Shown here: piece by piece, positions 9,287-18,378 of the stretch
Layout: each line of letters begins with the position of its first letter
Numbering within the stretch: position 1 is the first letter of the stretch
Assembly (NCBI GenBank): GCA_014729775.1
Contig: WJJJ01000034.1
Coordinates: 1-42,469 of the forward strand
DNA from: Candidatus Omnitrophota bacterium
GTDB lineage: Bacteria > Omnitrophota > Gorgyraeia > Duberdicusellales > 4484-171
Direction of reading: 5' to 3'
DNA length: 42,469 nt
Translations under genes and position numbers: made by a program
Notes under the pieces: model-generated
Databases searched by the model: none
What the model was told of the DNA's origin: nothing
Seen by the model: only the letters and a program-made list of their open reading frames with translations

Positions 9287-9847
9287 ATGCTCGTCCGCCA
9301 GCCGCCGCGTCCAGTGAAATTCTTCTTCGGCGTTCTTTATTCCGAAGAATCAATCTATATCCGGGCCAGAGAACTCCTTGCGGAAAAATACGGCACATGT
9401 GATTTCGAAACCAAACCGGTCCCATTTACCTTTACCGATTACTACCAAGAGGAGATGGGATCGGGACTGCTCCGCAGATTTTTTTCATTGCGGACGTTAC
9501 GGACACCGGCGCGACTGGTCGGGATAAAACTAGACAGCATAGGAGTCGAAAAAAAGTTCTCCGTCGGAGAAAGGAGAAAAATCAATATAGACCCGGGGTA
9601 TATCAACGAGGCAAAACTGGTCCTCGCCAGCACGAAAGACTTCTCTCACCGTATCTATCTTTCCCGGGGGATATTCGCCGAAGTAACGCTCACCTATCAA
9701 CACCGGAAATTCCGGCCGCTTCCCACGACGTTTCCCGACTACCGGACAGAATGGTACAGGGAACAATTCGAGCAAATACGGACGCGGTACCGGGAACAAC
9801 TACTTGAGAAACCACATGAATACCGAAGAAAAGATCACCCGGCTTAA
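9287..9847 (+). CDS. DUF4416 family protein
   Basis: FFFGVLYSEESIY...FTDYYQEEMGSGLLRRFFSL...INIDPGYINEAKLVLASTKDFSHRIYL. Confidence 0.8.
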   Translation: MLVRQPPRPVKFFFGVLYSEESIYIRARELLAEKYGTCDFETKPVPFTFTDYYQEEMGSGLLRRFFSLRTLRTPARLVGIKLDSIGVEKKFSVGERRKINIDPGYINEAKLVLASTKDFSHRIYLSRGIFAEVTLTYQHRKFRPLPTTFPDYRTEWYREQFEQIRTRYREQLLEKPHEYRRKDHPA

Positions 9848-10751
9848 AAAAATCGACTCCCGGCTGTGGAATACGCTTGCGCACTGCACTCTTTGTCCCC
9901 GCGCCTGCGGATGCGACCGGCTCGCGGATACACGGGGAACATGCGGGGAGGGGAGAAGAGCAAAGGTGTATACGGCTTTTTTACACCCCGGAGAAGAGCC
10001 GCCCATCAGCGGAACCCGGGGAAGCGGCACGATATTCTTCTCCGGCTGCAGCCTTCGCTGCGTATACTGCCAAAACCATCAGTTCTCTCACCAGAACCGC
10101 GGGACGCCCGTCACGGAAGCAAGCTTGGCTGAAATCTTTCTCCGTCTCCAGGGAAAAGGCGCCCATAACCTGAATTTAGTGACCCCCACCCACATCTTCC
10201 CGCAAATCGTACGCGCGCTTATTAAGGCGTTCGAACAGGGCCTGCACATTCCGATCGTGTATAACAGCTCGGGATACGAATCGCCGGAGCTGGCCGATTT
10301 GGTTTCCCATACAGCGGATATATTTCTCATCGACGCAAAATACCTACATGCAGACACTGCCGCCCGGTATTCTCAGGCACCGGATTATCCCGAATGCAAT
10401 CGAGAATTTCTTGAAAAAGTGGGCGGGCGCCAACCGGTATGGGACGGCCGGCTGCTCCGCCGGGGCACCGTCATCCGCCATCTGGTCCTGCCGGGACACA
10501 GCGCGGAATCAATCGAGCTTCTCGAAATACTCACCAGAACCTGCCCCCGGGCATTGTTCAGCATCATGTTTCAGTACCGTCCTTTTTTCCGCGCTTGCGA
10601 CTACCCGGAAATCAACCGGGCCGTTTCGCACGAGGAATATTGTCAGGTTCAAAACGCCCTGGGAACAATGGATTTTGAAGGCTGGGTGCAGGAATTCAAT
10701 CCGCCGGAGGACCTCGCAGGCACGAATTTTCCGGATTCACTTGAAATATAA
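9816..10751 (+). CDS. radical SAM protein, PflA-like (COG1313 type)
   Basis: CTLCPRACGCDR, FFSGCSLRCVYCQNHQFS; ATG 9816. Confidence 0.85.
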   Translation: MNTEEKITRLKKIDSRLWNTLAHCTLCPRACGCDRLADTRGTCGEGRRAKVYTAFLHPGEEPPISGTRGSGTIFFSGCSLRCVYCQNHQFSHQNRGTPVTEASLAEIFLRLQGKGAHNLNLVTPTHIFPQIVRALIKAFEQGLHIPIVYNSSGYESPELADLVSHTADIFLIDAKYLHADTAARYSQAPDYPECNREFLEKVGGRQPVWDGRLLRRGTVIRHLVLPGHSAESIELLEILTRTCPRALFSIMFQYRPFFRACDYPEINRAVSHEEYCQVQNALGTMDFEGWVQEFNPPEDLAGTNFPDSLEI

Positions 10752-10770
10752 ACCGGCCATAGTATATACT
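10741..10770 (+). promoter_or_regulatory. candidate promoter for the free-standing structured RNA
   Basis: TTGAAA 10741-10746, 18 bp spacer, TATACT 10765-10770. Confidence 0.45.
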
Positions 10771-10778
10771 TTAACATG

Positions 10779-10967
10779 CCGGTAAGGGCAAACTCCGAGA
10801 AATTGGGGGGCGTCCCTTGGCGCGACAGGCGCGAGGGACCCCGCCGCGAATATTCGGGGCGGGGCAAAGCTACGGGCCTAAGGCAGTCCAAGAAGCCGTT
10901 GCTCTAACTGTAAGGGTGGGCAAGTGAGGCACTTGCGGCGCTGCTACGGTCGCCGGGTTGCAATCGG
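10779..10967 (+). ncRNA. structured RNA resembling a GEMM/c-di-GMP-I riboswitch aptamer with extra hairpins
   Basis: AAGGGCAAAC (10784-10793), GCAAAGCTACGGGCCTAAGG (10864-10883), GGTCGCCGGGTTGCAATCGG (10948-10967); terminal pairing CCGGT/ATCGG; inserted hairpins 10812-10839 and 10839-10864. Confidence 0.55.
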
Positions 10968-10979
10968 AACGCTGATTCC

Positions 10980-11009
10980 GGGCCCTTATCGGCCCTTTCT
11001 TCTTATTTT
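10980..11009 (+). terminator. rho-independent terminator downstream of the structured RNA
   Basis: GGGCC CTTATC GGCCC followed by TTTCTTCTTATTTT. Confidence 0.6.
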
Positions 11010-11286
11010 ATTGCGTCTTCTCGATGAAGAAACCAACCTTTTTCTCTTTTCCCGGTCCGGTAATCACGATATGATGGATGTTCGATACCGGGATAATCGC
11101 CAGATCATCGCCTTCCAGCGCGACATCCACGATCAGAAACGGCTCAAACTGAGCCACGCTGGGCTGGACGATTTTGTAAATAAACTTCGTTTCATAGGTC
11201 TTCCCGTTCGTAAGCGAAATCACGGCGCTGTGGGTATCGTTCTCCTTCAAAAAATCCTCGGTAGTACGGATGGCCATCAAATCCAT
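11008..11286 (-). CDS. uncharacterised 92-aa protein
   Basis: Strong SD AAAGGAGG upstream of ATG 11286; compact beta-rich sequence. Confidence 0.6.
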   Translation of the reverse strand: MDLMAIRTTEDFLKENDTHSAVISLTNGKTYETKFIYKIVQPSVAQFEPFLIVDVALEGDDLAIIPVSNIHHIVITGPGKEKKVGFFIEKTQ

Positions 11287-11409
11287 GCGTTCTCAACCTC
11301 CTTTCGGGCTTCTGAAACAAGAGGATATAGTGTATAATTGTATAAGGAGAACAGCAAACGTGCAAGTCTTATATCTGCCGAGAACCACGGGCAGGTTTCA
11401 GCGAATCCT

Positions 11410-12273
11410 ATGAACACATATATTACAGGAATATGCGTGCTTCTGCTTATCGCTGCCCCGATATCCCGCGCCGCAGCAGACGGAAAAGACCAAGACCACC
11501 TCAAAGAAGAATTTTATCCCGGAGGAGAGCGCAAACGGAAAATCCCTTATGATGAATCCGGCCGGATCTCCGGCACGGTTACCCGGTGGTATCCTGACGG
11601 AACGACAAAAGCAGTACTGCCGTTTATCCAGGGAAAAGCGCATGGAGAACATCGCCGCTTTTACCCGGACGGCAGCCTGAAATCAAAAATCCCTTACATC
11701 CGCGGTACTCAGTCCGGAACAGGATACCTGTACTATCCCGACGGCCGGAAAAAAGCGAAACTTCCCGCTGAACCAGACCCCCGTATCGAATATTATCGGG
11801 ACGGAACCACAAAAAAAACCACTGCACAGCGCAACGGGATTCCTCACGGCGCGGAACGGGAATATTACCGTGACGGAACGCTGATGGCCGCGCGTAGGTA
11901 CCATCAAGGCACCCAGACCGGGACGGAGGAACAATTTTACCCCTCCGGGACGCTCATGAAGGAAATTCCCTACCAGAACGGAATCCGGCACGGCACAATG
12001 TCCGTATATTATCCCGATGGCACGCTCAAACGGGAAACCGAATACTGCCGGGGACAGCCCTGCGGACTTACCCGCACCTATTTCCGCTCAGGGACTCCGG
12101 CGGCGGAGATCCCCTACGAATCAGGAAAACGGCACGGAACCGTGCGCAAATTCCGCCGAGACGGTACCCTGAAGTCGGCACAGACCTATCGCGAAGGGAT
12201 TCTGATACCCGCAGCAGCACCTCCGGCCGGAGAAAACTTGTCACCCCAGGAGCCCCTCGGACACAAGAAGTAG
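11410..12273 (+). CDS. secreted MORN_2/YwqK-type repeat protein
   Basis: Signal peptide MNTYITGICVLLLIAAPISRAAA; tandem repeats of (F/Y)YPDGTLK...PY..G..HGT. Confidence 0.8.
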   Translation: MNTYITGICVLLLIAAPISRAAADGKDQDHLKEEFYPGGERKRKIPYDESGRISGTVTRWYPDGTTKAVLPFIQGKAHGEHRRFYPDGSLKSKIPYIRGTQSGTGYLYYPDGRKKAKLPAEPDPRIEYYRDGTTKKTTAQRNGIPHGAEREYYRDGTLMAARRYHQGTQTGTEEQFYPSGTLMKEIPYQNGIRHGTMSVYYPDGTLKRETEYCRGQPCGLTRTYFRSGTPAAEIPYESGKRHGTVRKFRRDGTLKSAQTYREGILIPAAAPPAGENLSPQEPLGHKK

Positions 12274-12664
12274 ACGTCTCCGGCCGCCATTTTACTCCCA
12301 GTCAAAGTTCACCGCGAAAATTCCTCAGTCCGTTTCCCGGGCACCCCGAAGTAACTATATACCACTACAGAGAAGTACGGCTCCGACAAATCACAAGTTG
12401 TAAACAAAATAGGAATATCCCTTTATTTCCGGGAAAAAACCCTCTATCGGCGCTATTCATAAAGTTAACATAAGATATATTATAGGAAGTTATACCACGA
12501 CGGGAATGCTTGTCTGTGACAGGGATATTCTTGGGCCTATGGAACTCTTTCCGGTCTCCGCTGGGAACACTTCTCCGATTCTCCAATCGCACAATGGTAA
12601 AGTCTCTGACGAAAATACGCGTACGCAGTTTTCTGAACCGAAACCGCCGCTCAGCGTTCATAGG

Positions 12665-12780
12665 AATCATGGATGCGCCTATACCCAACGGTTCCTGGCA
12701 CCGCAGTAGGGCATGCACTCCGGGCCGCCATAGAAATACAGAAAAACTCAGGACGACCCTCCCTTCCGGGGCTTTGTGAA
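12665..12780 (+). pseudogene. possible remnant of a class III adenylate/guanylate cyclase domain
   Basis: Frame-shifted pieces IMDAPIPNG and GHALRAAIEIQKNSG resemble the cyclase AFFGAPIP..DHALRAvrAAlEMQ region. Confidence 0.25.
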
Positions 12781-12841
12781 AAAAATCACATATGGAGGCT
12801 ACTCCGGCACATGCTCTTTACCCACATACTTTGTTACTCTC

Positions 12842-13759
12842 CTAGGCAGGAACCACGGTTTCTCGCAGCGCATCCCGTGCCGAGAACCGGTAACGGAAGC
12901 CGCAGTCAAGGAGTTTGCCGGTGCAGTATTCGCGGTCCTTGAGAAAAAATTTAAGCTGTCTCCCCAGCACCGGAACCCGGCACGCCGCCCCGGTGAGACA
13001 GCGGGGTACGCGCCACGGCACAGGCACCCCCATAGCCTCAGCCATGATCCGCATCACCTCTCCGTGGGAATACGCCTCCTGGTCGGCAATAAAAAATTCT
13101 TCTTGATCATATTCGGGATGATCCAGAAGAAAAAGCAGCGCGTCCACCACGGTTTTTACATATACCAAATGAAAGGTATAGCGCCCCTCCTCCAGCAAAG
13201 GAAAGCAGCGGTGCCGCAGAGCCCACATGAGCTGAGGCAGGGCGTGCGGTTCACCGCGGCCGTACACCATACAGGGACGCAGGATCGGAACCCCGATCCC
13301 GGCGGCACGCCACCAGCGTGCGATTTTCTCCGCCTGCATCTTGGTTTCCCCGTAATAATTGGTGGGTGCATAGGGAAGGTCTTCAGTCAGGGGTATCTGG
13401 GGATTACCGCTGACCACCGCGACCGAACTCAAATGCACGACGCGGGCAACACCGAGCCGGTCGGCGAGACGGAATACGCGATCCGTTCCGATCACGTTTC
13501 CCTTGAACGCGCGCTGGCGCGGCGAGTTCCCCACATATCCCGCACAGTGAAAAATAAGGTCAAACCTCCCGCGCACCCGTTTGAGCGCACCGCGATCGGT
13601 GAGATCAGACTGGATCAGCCGGACGGGAAGCGTACGCAGATATTCGGTATTACTGGAGGGGCGAACAAGACAGCTGACGGCATACCCGCGGCGGACCAAC
13701 TCCTCCGCTAAAAAACGACCGATGAATCCGGTTGCCCCGGTCACAAGCACGTTCATCAC
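12842..13759 (-). CDS. NAD-dependent epimerase/dehydratase (extended SDR)
   Basis: VTGATGFIGRFL, HLSSVAVV, YYGETK catalytic YxxxK. Confidence 0.88.
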   Translation of the reverse strand: MMNVLVTGATGFIGRFLAEELVRRGYAVSCLVRPSSNTEYLRTLPVRLIQSDLTDRGALKRVRGRFDLIFHCAGYVGNSPRQRAFKGNVIGTDRVFRLADRLGVARVVHLSSVAVVSGNPQIPLTEDLPYAPTNYYGETKMQAEKIARWWRAAGIGVPILRPCMVYGRGEPHALPQLMWALRHRCFPLLEEGRYTFHLVYVKTVVDALLFLLDHPEYDQEEFFIADQEAYSHGEVMRIMAEAMGVPVPWRVPRCLTGAACRVPVLGRQLKFFLKDREYCTGKLLDCGFRYRFSARDALRETVVPA

Positions 13760-14733
13760 GCGTCATGCTCCGCGAGCTTTCGGTCCCGTTCTTCCAGGAT
13801 CTCTCGAATCTGCGCCAGCACCGCGGGACTGAGCGTTCCCGCCTGGCTCAACGCGTTCTCGCGCATCTGTACGCGTGACCGGGCTCCGGTCAACACCGAC
13901 GTGATCCCCTCCTGCGCCGCGGTCCACTGCAGCACCAGCTGGCCAAGAGATTTTTCCTGATCCCGGGCGATCGATCGGAGCCGGCTGAGCGTTTCCTTAT
14001 TCACCCCTGCGCGCGGCTCTCTGAGATCCCTGTGTTTCCTGCGGAGAATGTCATTGGGGATCTTTACGCGATCGAAAAAGAACTTCCCGGTCAGAATTCC
14101 GGAATGAAGCGGCGCGTAGGCCAGCACCGCGATCCCCTTCTCCCGGCAAAAGGGTAACAGTTCAGATTCAATTTCGCGGCGGAACATGTTGTAGGGAGGC
14201 TGGAGAAAATGCAGGGGACATTCGGTCATAAATGTTTCCATCTGGACGGCGGAATAGTTACTCACCCCCACGGCCCGGATCTGCCCCTTTTCATAAAATT
14301 GACGCATCTGTTCGGCCGTTGCCTCGATGGGCGTATCGGAATCCGGCCAGTGCACCTGGTAGATATCAAAATAATCGGTACGCAGACGGCGGCGCGATTG
14401 ATCAAATTCTTCGCGCATTCGGCGCGGCGAGAGATCATGAAAAATCCGCGGATCTTTTTCTCTCCATTTCAGGCCGGTTTTCGTGGCGAGAATCACACGG
14501 TCGCGGCAGCGATGGTGTGCGATAAATTCGCCGATCACCTCTTCGGAATGCCCGCGTCCGTACACCGGCGCGGTATCAACAAGATTCACCGCCCTGGAAA
14601 GCGCTTCATCCAGCACCTCCCAGGACCGGCGGTCATCTTGATGCCCCCACCAGGCATCAGAGCCGAACGCCCAGGTTCCCAGGCCGATCGACGGCACCCG
14701 GATCCCGCATTGAACGGCCTCGCGGTATTCCAT
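13756..14733 (-). CDS. aldo/keto reductase
   Basis: GLGTWAFGS, LVDTAPVYGRGHSEE, YQVHWPD, GVSNYS, overlaps epimerase start by 4 nt. Confidence 0.9.
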   Translation of the reverse strand: MEYREAVQCGIRVPSIGLGTWAFGSDAWWGHQDDRRSWEVLDEALSRAVNLVDTAPVYGRGHSEEVIGEFIAHHRCRDRVILATKTGLKWREKDPRIFHDLSPRRMREEFDQSRRRLRTDYFDIYQVHWPDSDTPIEATAEQMRQFYEKGQIRAVGVSNYSAVQMETFMTECPLHFLQPPYNMFRREIESELLPFCREKGIAVLAYAPLHSGILTGKFFFDRVKIPNDILRRKHRDLREPRAGVNKETLSRLRSIARDQEKSLGQLVLQWTAAQEGITSVLTGARSRVQMRENALSQAGTLSPAVLAQIREILEERDRKLAEHDA

Positions 14734-14757
14734 TTACTCCTCTACGCTGGGCAGGAA

Positions 14758-14952
14758 TTACATCTCGTGGCTCATGTTGAGGAAATCGAGCAGAATCTTG
14801 CGGATATACACCGACGGCTCCAGATGCGCTTTTTCGGCCCACAGCATCACCTCTGACCACTGATTCTTGGTCAGCCGCACGTTCACCGACTTGTTGAATT
14901 TTGCCGCCTTTTTAGGACGGCCTCGACGAGTCTTTTTCGTTGTGGTCGACAC
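14758..14952 (-). CDS. small ribbon-helix-helix-like DNA-binding protein with AT-hook-like N-terminus
   Basis: RRGRPKK followed by SVNVRLTKNQWSEVMLWAEKAHLEPSVYIRKILLDFL; SD AAGGAGG upstream. Confidence 0.55.
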   Translation of the reverse strand: MSTTTKKTRRGRPKKAAKFNKSVNVRLTKNQWSEVMLWAEKAHLEPSVYIRKILLDFLNMSHEM

Positions 14953-15000
14953 TGATAACCCCTCCTTATACTATAAATTTTTCTGAAAACGCTTACAGTA

Positions 15001-15029
15001 ATTATACCACGAACACCGGTGAATTTCAA
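15001..15029 (-). promoter_or_regulatory. candidate sigma70 promoter for RHH-AKR-epimerase operon
   Basis: TTGAAA-17-TATAAT on - strand; spacer holds palindrome CACCGGTG (15014-15021). Confidence 0.65.
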
Positions 15030-15157
15030 GTGGACGAAAAAACACAGAAAATGGAACCTGGCTTTTGGGGATTCGATCCCGGGACTTGAGCTAAGATAAG
15101 AATTATGACGGATATGCTGATATAGGAGCATGACCAAGATTGATCCGGGGTTGGACT

Positions 15158-16984
15158 TTATCCGGAACCATTCGGATTTTTCCATGACCCGGCCATACCG
15201 GAAGCCGCAACAGGTGAAGAACTCCCCTCCTCTCCCACGAGAGTCACCGGATATATCCCCCGGACGGAATTACAGAGGAATAGAGCCTCCGCCCGGAAAA
15301 GATCCTCCACCCGGATCACCTTCTCTGTGACCATTCCCGAATCCAAAGCATACCGGCGGAAGGTCCCCGGCAAAAGCCCGCACTCTACCGGCGGGGTATA
15401 GCGTCTCCCTTTAAGTTGAACCACCACATTGGCGATCGTCGATTCCGTCACCTCTCCGGCCGGGTTCCGTAACAGGACATCGTCGGGCCCGGGACACGCC
15501 GCGCGCGCCCTTTCATACACGGCACGGCGAGTGGTTTTATGATACAAGTACCGGCACTGCCGGTCGATGGAAAAGGGTGCCAGCCCGACCGTACGCGGCC
15601 CGGTCACCGACTGAAACGGTTCTCCCGCGCAGGAAAACTGTCCCTCGGCATTCAAAAGGATTTTTATCCGGTGTTTCGCGCGGGGCAGATGCCGCACATA
15701 TTCGTTCAGGCACGACATCATCCGCTTTTCGTGATAGGCATAGCCGAAATAACGGGCCGAGCGCCGCATTCGGCGCAGATGCGCCGACAAGAGAAAAAAT
15801 CCCCGCGAGGGCTCCCACAACAGCGTTTCAAATAACTCAAAGGAAGGCTCGTCACGGGTAAGCACCTCGGCCTTCAGCAGACATTCCCGGTATTCCGCCT
15901 CACGTTCGGAATCCCACACGATCCCTCCGCCGGTACCGTACTCGGCTGTGCCGCTGAGATGATCCACCGTCACCGTCCGGATGGCGACGTTGAACTGAGC
16001 CGTCCGCTCAGGTCCGATATAGCCTGCCGCGCCGGTATAGACACCGCGGGGAGTCGTTTCCAGTCCGGCAATGAGCTCCATTGTCTTGGCCTTGGGCGCC
16101 CCGGTAATGGAAGCGGCAGGAAAAAGCGCGCCAAAAATCTCCGGGATCCCGGCCCTGGTCCGGGCTTGTACCCTGCTCACCATCTGCCATACCGTGGGAT
16201 AACGCTCGGCCCGAAACAGCGCGGGCACCGATACGCTTCCCGGACGCGCGATCTTTCCCAGATCATTGCGTACCATATCGACGATCATGATATTTTCCGC
16301 CCGGTGTTTCGCGGTATTGAGTCCCCGGCGCATTCGTACATCTCCCTCGGGAGTCAACCCGCGCGACATGGTACCTTTCATCGGTGCAGAGAAAATCCGC
16401 TGTCCGTCAAGACGGAAAAAGAGTTCCGGAGACGCACTGCACACCGAAAAATCATGGGTACTCACATACACCGGATAGGTACTTTCATGCGCCCGCACGA
16501 GCCGCTGAAAAAAAGTCCAGCAATCTCCCGAGAATCTGGCCCTGAGACGAAACGAATAATTCACCTGATAGGTAAGCCCGCATTCGATATGCTCCTTTAC
16601 CGCGCACAGCGCCTGTGCATACTCGTTCGCGGAACATAACGGATGCCAGTCCGGAAAATGACCGCCGCCCCCCCCGGCATCCGGAATCCCGCGCATCGGC
16701 AGATAATCCTTATACAACCCGAACCATACCAGCGGGATCCGGGAGGAGTGCTGCCTGGTACGCAACGCAGGATCAAATGCCGCGGCGGATTCATATCCCA
16801 CAAAACCGGCCGCGTATCCTCCGCCCGCGCTCCATTTCGCGGCTGACTCAAGCACCGCCCGCACCTCATTTACCCGGTACGCTGCCGCCGTACGCACCGG
16901 ATGGACGAACGTCATCCACCCCTGCCGCGCATCCCGAAGGACTACCGTGGCATTTCCGGACGTGCTTTTATTCGTATCTTTCAT
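15158..16984 (-). CDS. pabB: fused aminodeoxychorismate synthase component I / aminodeoxychorismate lyase (PabB-PabC)
   Basis: Chorismate-binding SITGAPKAKTMELI, MVRNDLGKIA; C-terminal class IV aminotransferase LLRNPAGEVTESTIANVVV, GLLPGTFRR. Confidence 0.85.
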   Translation of the reverse strand: MKDTNKSTSGNATVVLRDARQGWMTFVHPVRTAAAYRVNEVRAVLESAAKWSAGGGYAAGFVGYESAAAFDPALRTRQHSSRIPLVWFGLYKDYLPMRGIPDAGGGGGHFPDWHPLCSANEYAQALCAVKEHIECGLTYQVNYSFRLRARFSGDCWTFFQRLVRAHESTYPVYVSTHDFSVCSASPELFFRLDGQRIFSAPMKGTMSRGLTPEGDVRMRRGLNTAKHRAENIMIVDMVRNDLGKIARPGSVSVPALFRAERYPTVWQMVSRVQARTRAGIPEIFGALFPAASITGAPKAKTMELIAGLETTPRGVYTGAAGYIGPERTAQFNVAIRTVTVDHLSGTAEYGTGGGIVWDSEREAEYRECLLKAEVLTRDEPSFELFETLLWEPSRGFFLLSAHLRRMRRSARYFGYAYHEKRMMSCLNEYVRHLPRAKHRIKILLNAEGQFSCAGEPFQSVTGPRTVGLAPFSIDRQCRYLYHKTTRRAVYERARAACPGPDDVLLRNPAGEVTESTIANVVVQLKGRRYTPPVECGLLPGTFRRYALDSGMVTEKVIRVEDLFRAEALFLCNSVRGIYPVTLVGEEGSSSPVAASGMAGSWKNPNGSG

Positions 16985-17018
16985 GACGGTTCGTTCTGTA
17001 GGCAATCGCTCCGCGCGA

Positions 17019-17693
17019 TCAGCGACCGGAAGGAAGTTCCTGCAGAAGCCGGGAAAGCACCTCCGCGACGCGGCCGTGTCCGCGGGCGCGCCGCCGTAGT
17101 AAGTCGTATACCTTCCCGTGCTGCCGGGCGTGAGCGGCCAAGGACCACCGCGCCGAATAAAACAAAAGCGCTTCGTTTACCCGCGCATCGGATACCTTTT
17201 GTCCTTTGGGCGGCGGCACATAATCGAGTACGGAGATGATTTTTCCGACCGGAGCGAGATCCCCGCTCGCGGTAAACTCAGCCCATAAAAAATCAAGGTG
17301 GTACGGGGTATCGGGTTCCGGCGACCGGAAATTTTCCGTTTGGTAGACGATCTCCCTCACTACTTCCCGGGAAACTCCCGTAGAATTTTCCGAGAAACGG
17401 CGCAGTCGCTGAAGAAAGTCGTGATTCTGCCTGGCGGCAACGGCGACAAAGTGAATAAAGGGCATCACATGGGGCGTGTCCCGCACGAATTCTTCCTGAT
17501 TGACCAGCGCTTCGGTAATCTGCATCAATCGATCATAGTCACGGTCAATATAAAAAAAATTAAGCGTGCGTTCGAATTCCCGGGAGGAAATACCGTATGC
17601 CCGCAGGGCGTCTTGAACCCCGGCCCGGACCGGCACCGCCACCAGACATAGCACGACACATGCATATGCCGCCGCCCGGCGGACCTGAACCAT
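17019..17693 (-). CDS. hypothetical secreted protein
   Basis: Signal peptide-like N-terminus; coupled to upstream ORF by TAATG. Confidence 0.55.
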   Translation of the reverse strand: MVQVRRAAAYACVVLCLVAVPVRAGVQDALRAYGISSREFERTLNFFYIDRDYDRLMQITEALVNQEEFVRDTPHVMPFIHFVAVAARQNHDFLQRLRRFSENSTGVSREVVREIVYQTENFRSPEPDTPYHLDFLWAEFTASGDLAPVGKIISVLDYVPPPKGQKVSDARVNEALLFYSARWSLAAHARQHGKVYDLLRRRARGHGRVAEVLSRLLQELPSGR

Positions 17694-18358
17694 TACCCCT
17701 CTCCTCCGTCCCCGCCCGGCGCGGTCGCCGCCTGTTTCACCTGCCGGTAAACCTGCACACAGTGATCAAGTATGGTTTCGTAAGTTTCAACTTCAAAAGG
17801 AACGATTTTGCCCCGAAGCAAATCATGCTTTTTCATCGGGAAATTCTGAGTTTCGATTTTAAACCATTCGCTGCGGCCGCCGTAAGATTTGGAGCTGCCG
17901 CCTTTAAAATAAAATTTCTTCACTTTGGAATCTAGAAATTCTTTCAAATTCACAATTTCATTCGTGAGTTCAAGCGGCAGCAGCCGTTTCCGCAGTTCTT
18001 CTTCGCGCGGAGCCTCCCACAGGAAAAAACGCCGGTCAAAAAAATCATTGCCTGTGGCCGGGTGAGTCCTGAGCAACCCGGGACTGTCTTCAAACCAGAA
18101 GTCTTCGCGCTCTTTGAGCGCCGGCGATACGGCGATGAATGAGAACCCGTTGGTATCCAGCAAAAAAAAGGCGTCATCATCCGCCACGCGTATTTTGAGC
18201 GCCGGCAGAGCAGGATGCTCTTTGAATTTCGTGATTTCCCCTTTGCGCTTGAACAGCATTTTCCGGTACACATCACGAATCGCGTTGTTTTTTTTCTTGC
18301 TCATCCCCAGCAAATGGGCAGCGGCAACGACTACCATGCCGATTAATACGTAGTACAC
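17693..18358 (-). CDS. hypothetical N-terminally membrane-anchored protein
   Basis: MYYVLIGMVVVAAAHLLGM TM segment; long ORF in operon. Confidence 0.55.
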   Translation of the reverse strand: MYYVLIGMVVVAAAHLLGMSKKKNNAIRDVYRKMLFKRKGEITKFKEHPALPALKIRVADDDAFFLLDTNGFSFIAVSPALKEREDFWFEDSPGLLRTHPATGNDFFDRRFFLWEAPREEELRKRLLPLELTNEIVNLKEFLDSKVKKFYFKGGSSKSYGGRSEWFKIETQNFPMKKHDLLRGKIVPFEVETYETILDHCVQVYRQVKQAATAPGGDGGEG

Positions 18359-18378
18359 ACACCCTCCTTTGCCGGCCG

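Noticed and set aside
12776-13711. Long + strand ORF (311 aa) opposite the epimerase
   Set aside because: Antisense to a clear SDR gene; sequence is His/Arg/Pro-rich with no recognisable domain, typical of shadow ORFs in GC-rich codon usage.
15060-15100. tRNA-like T-arm (GGGATTCGATCCC) near 15075-15090
   Set aside because: Forms only a simple hairpin; no acceptor, D or anticodon arms could be built around it.
15959-16639. + strand 226 aa ORF opposite pabB-pabC
   Set aside because: Shadow ORF; no domain signature, opposite strand has conserved chorismate-binding motifs.
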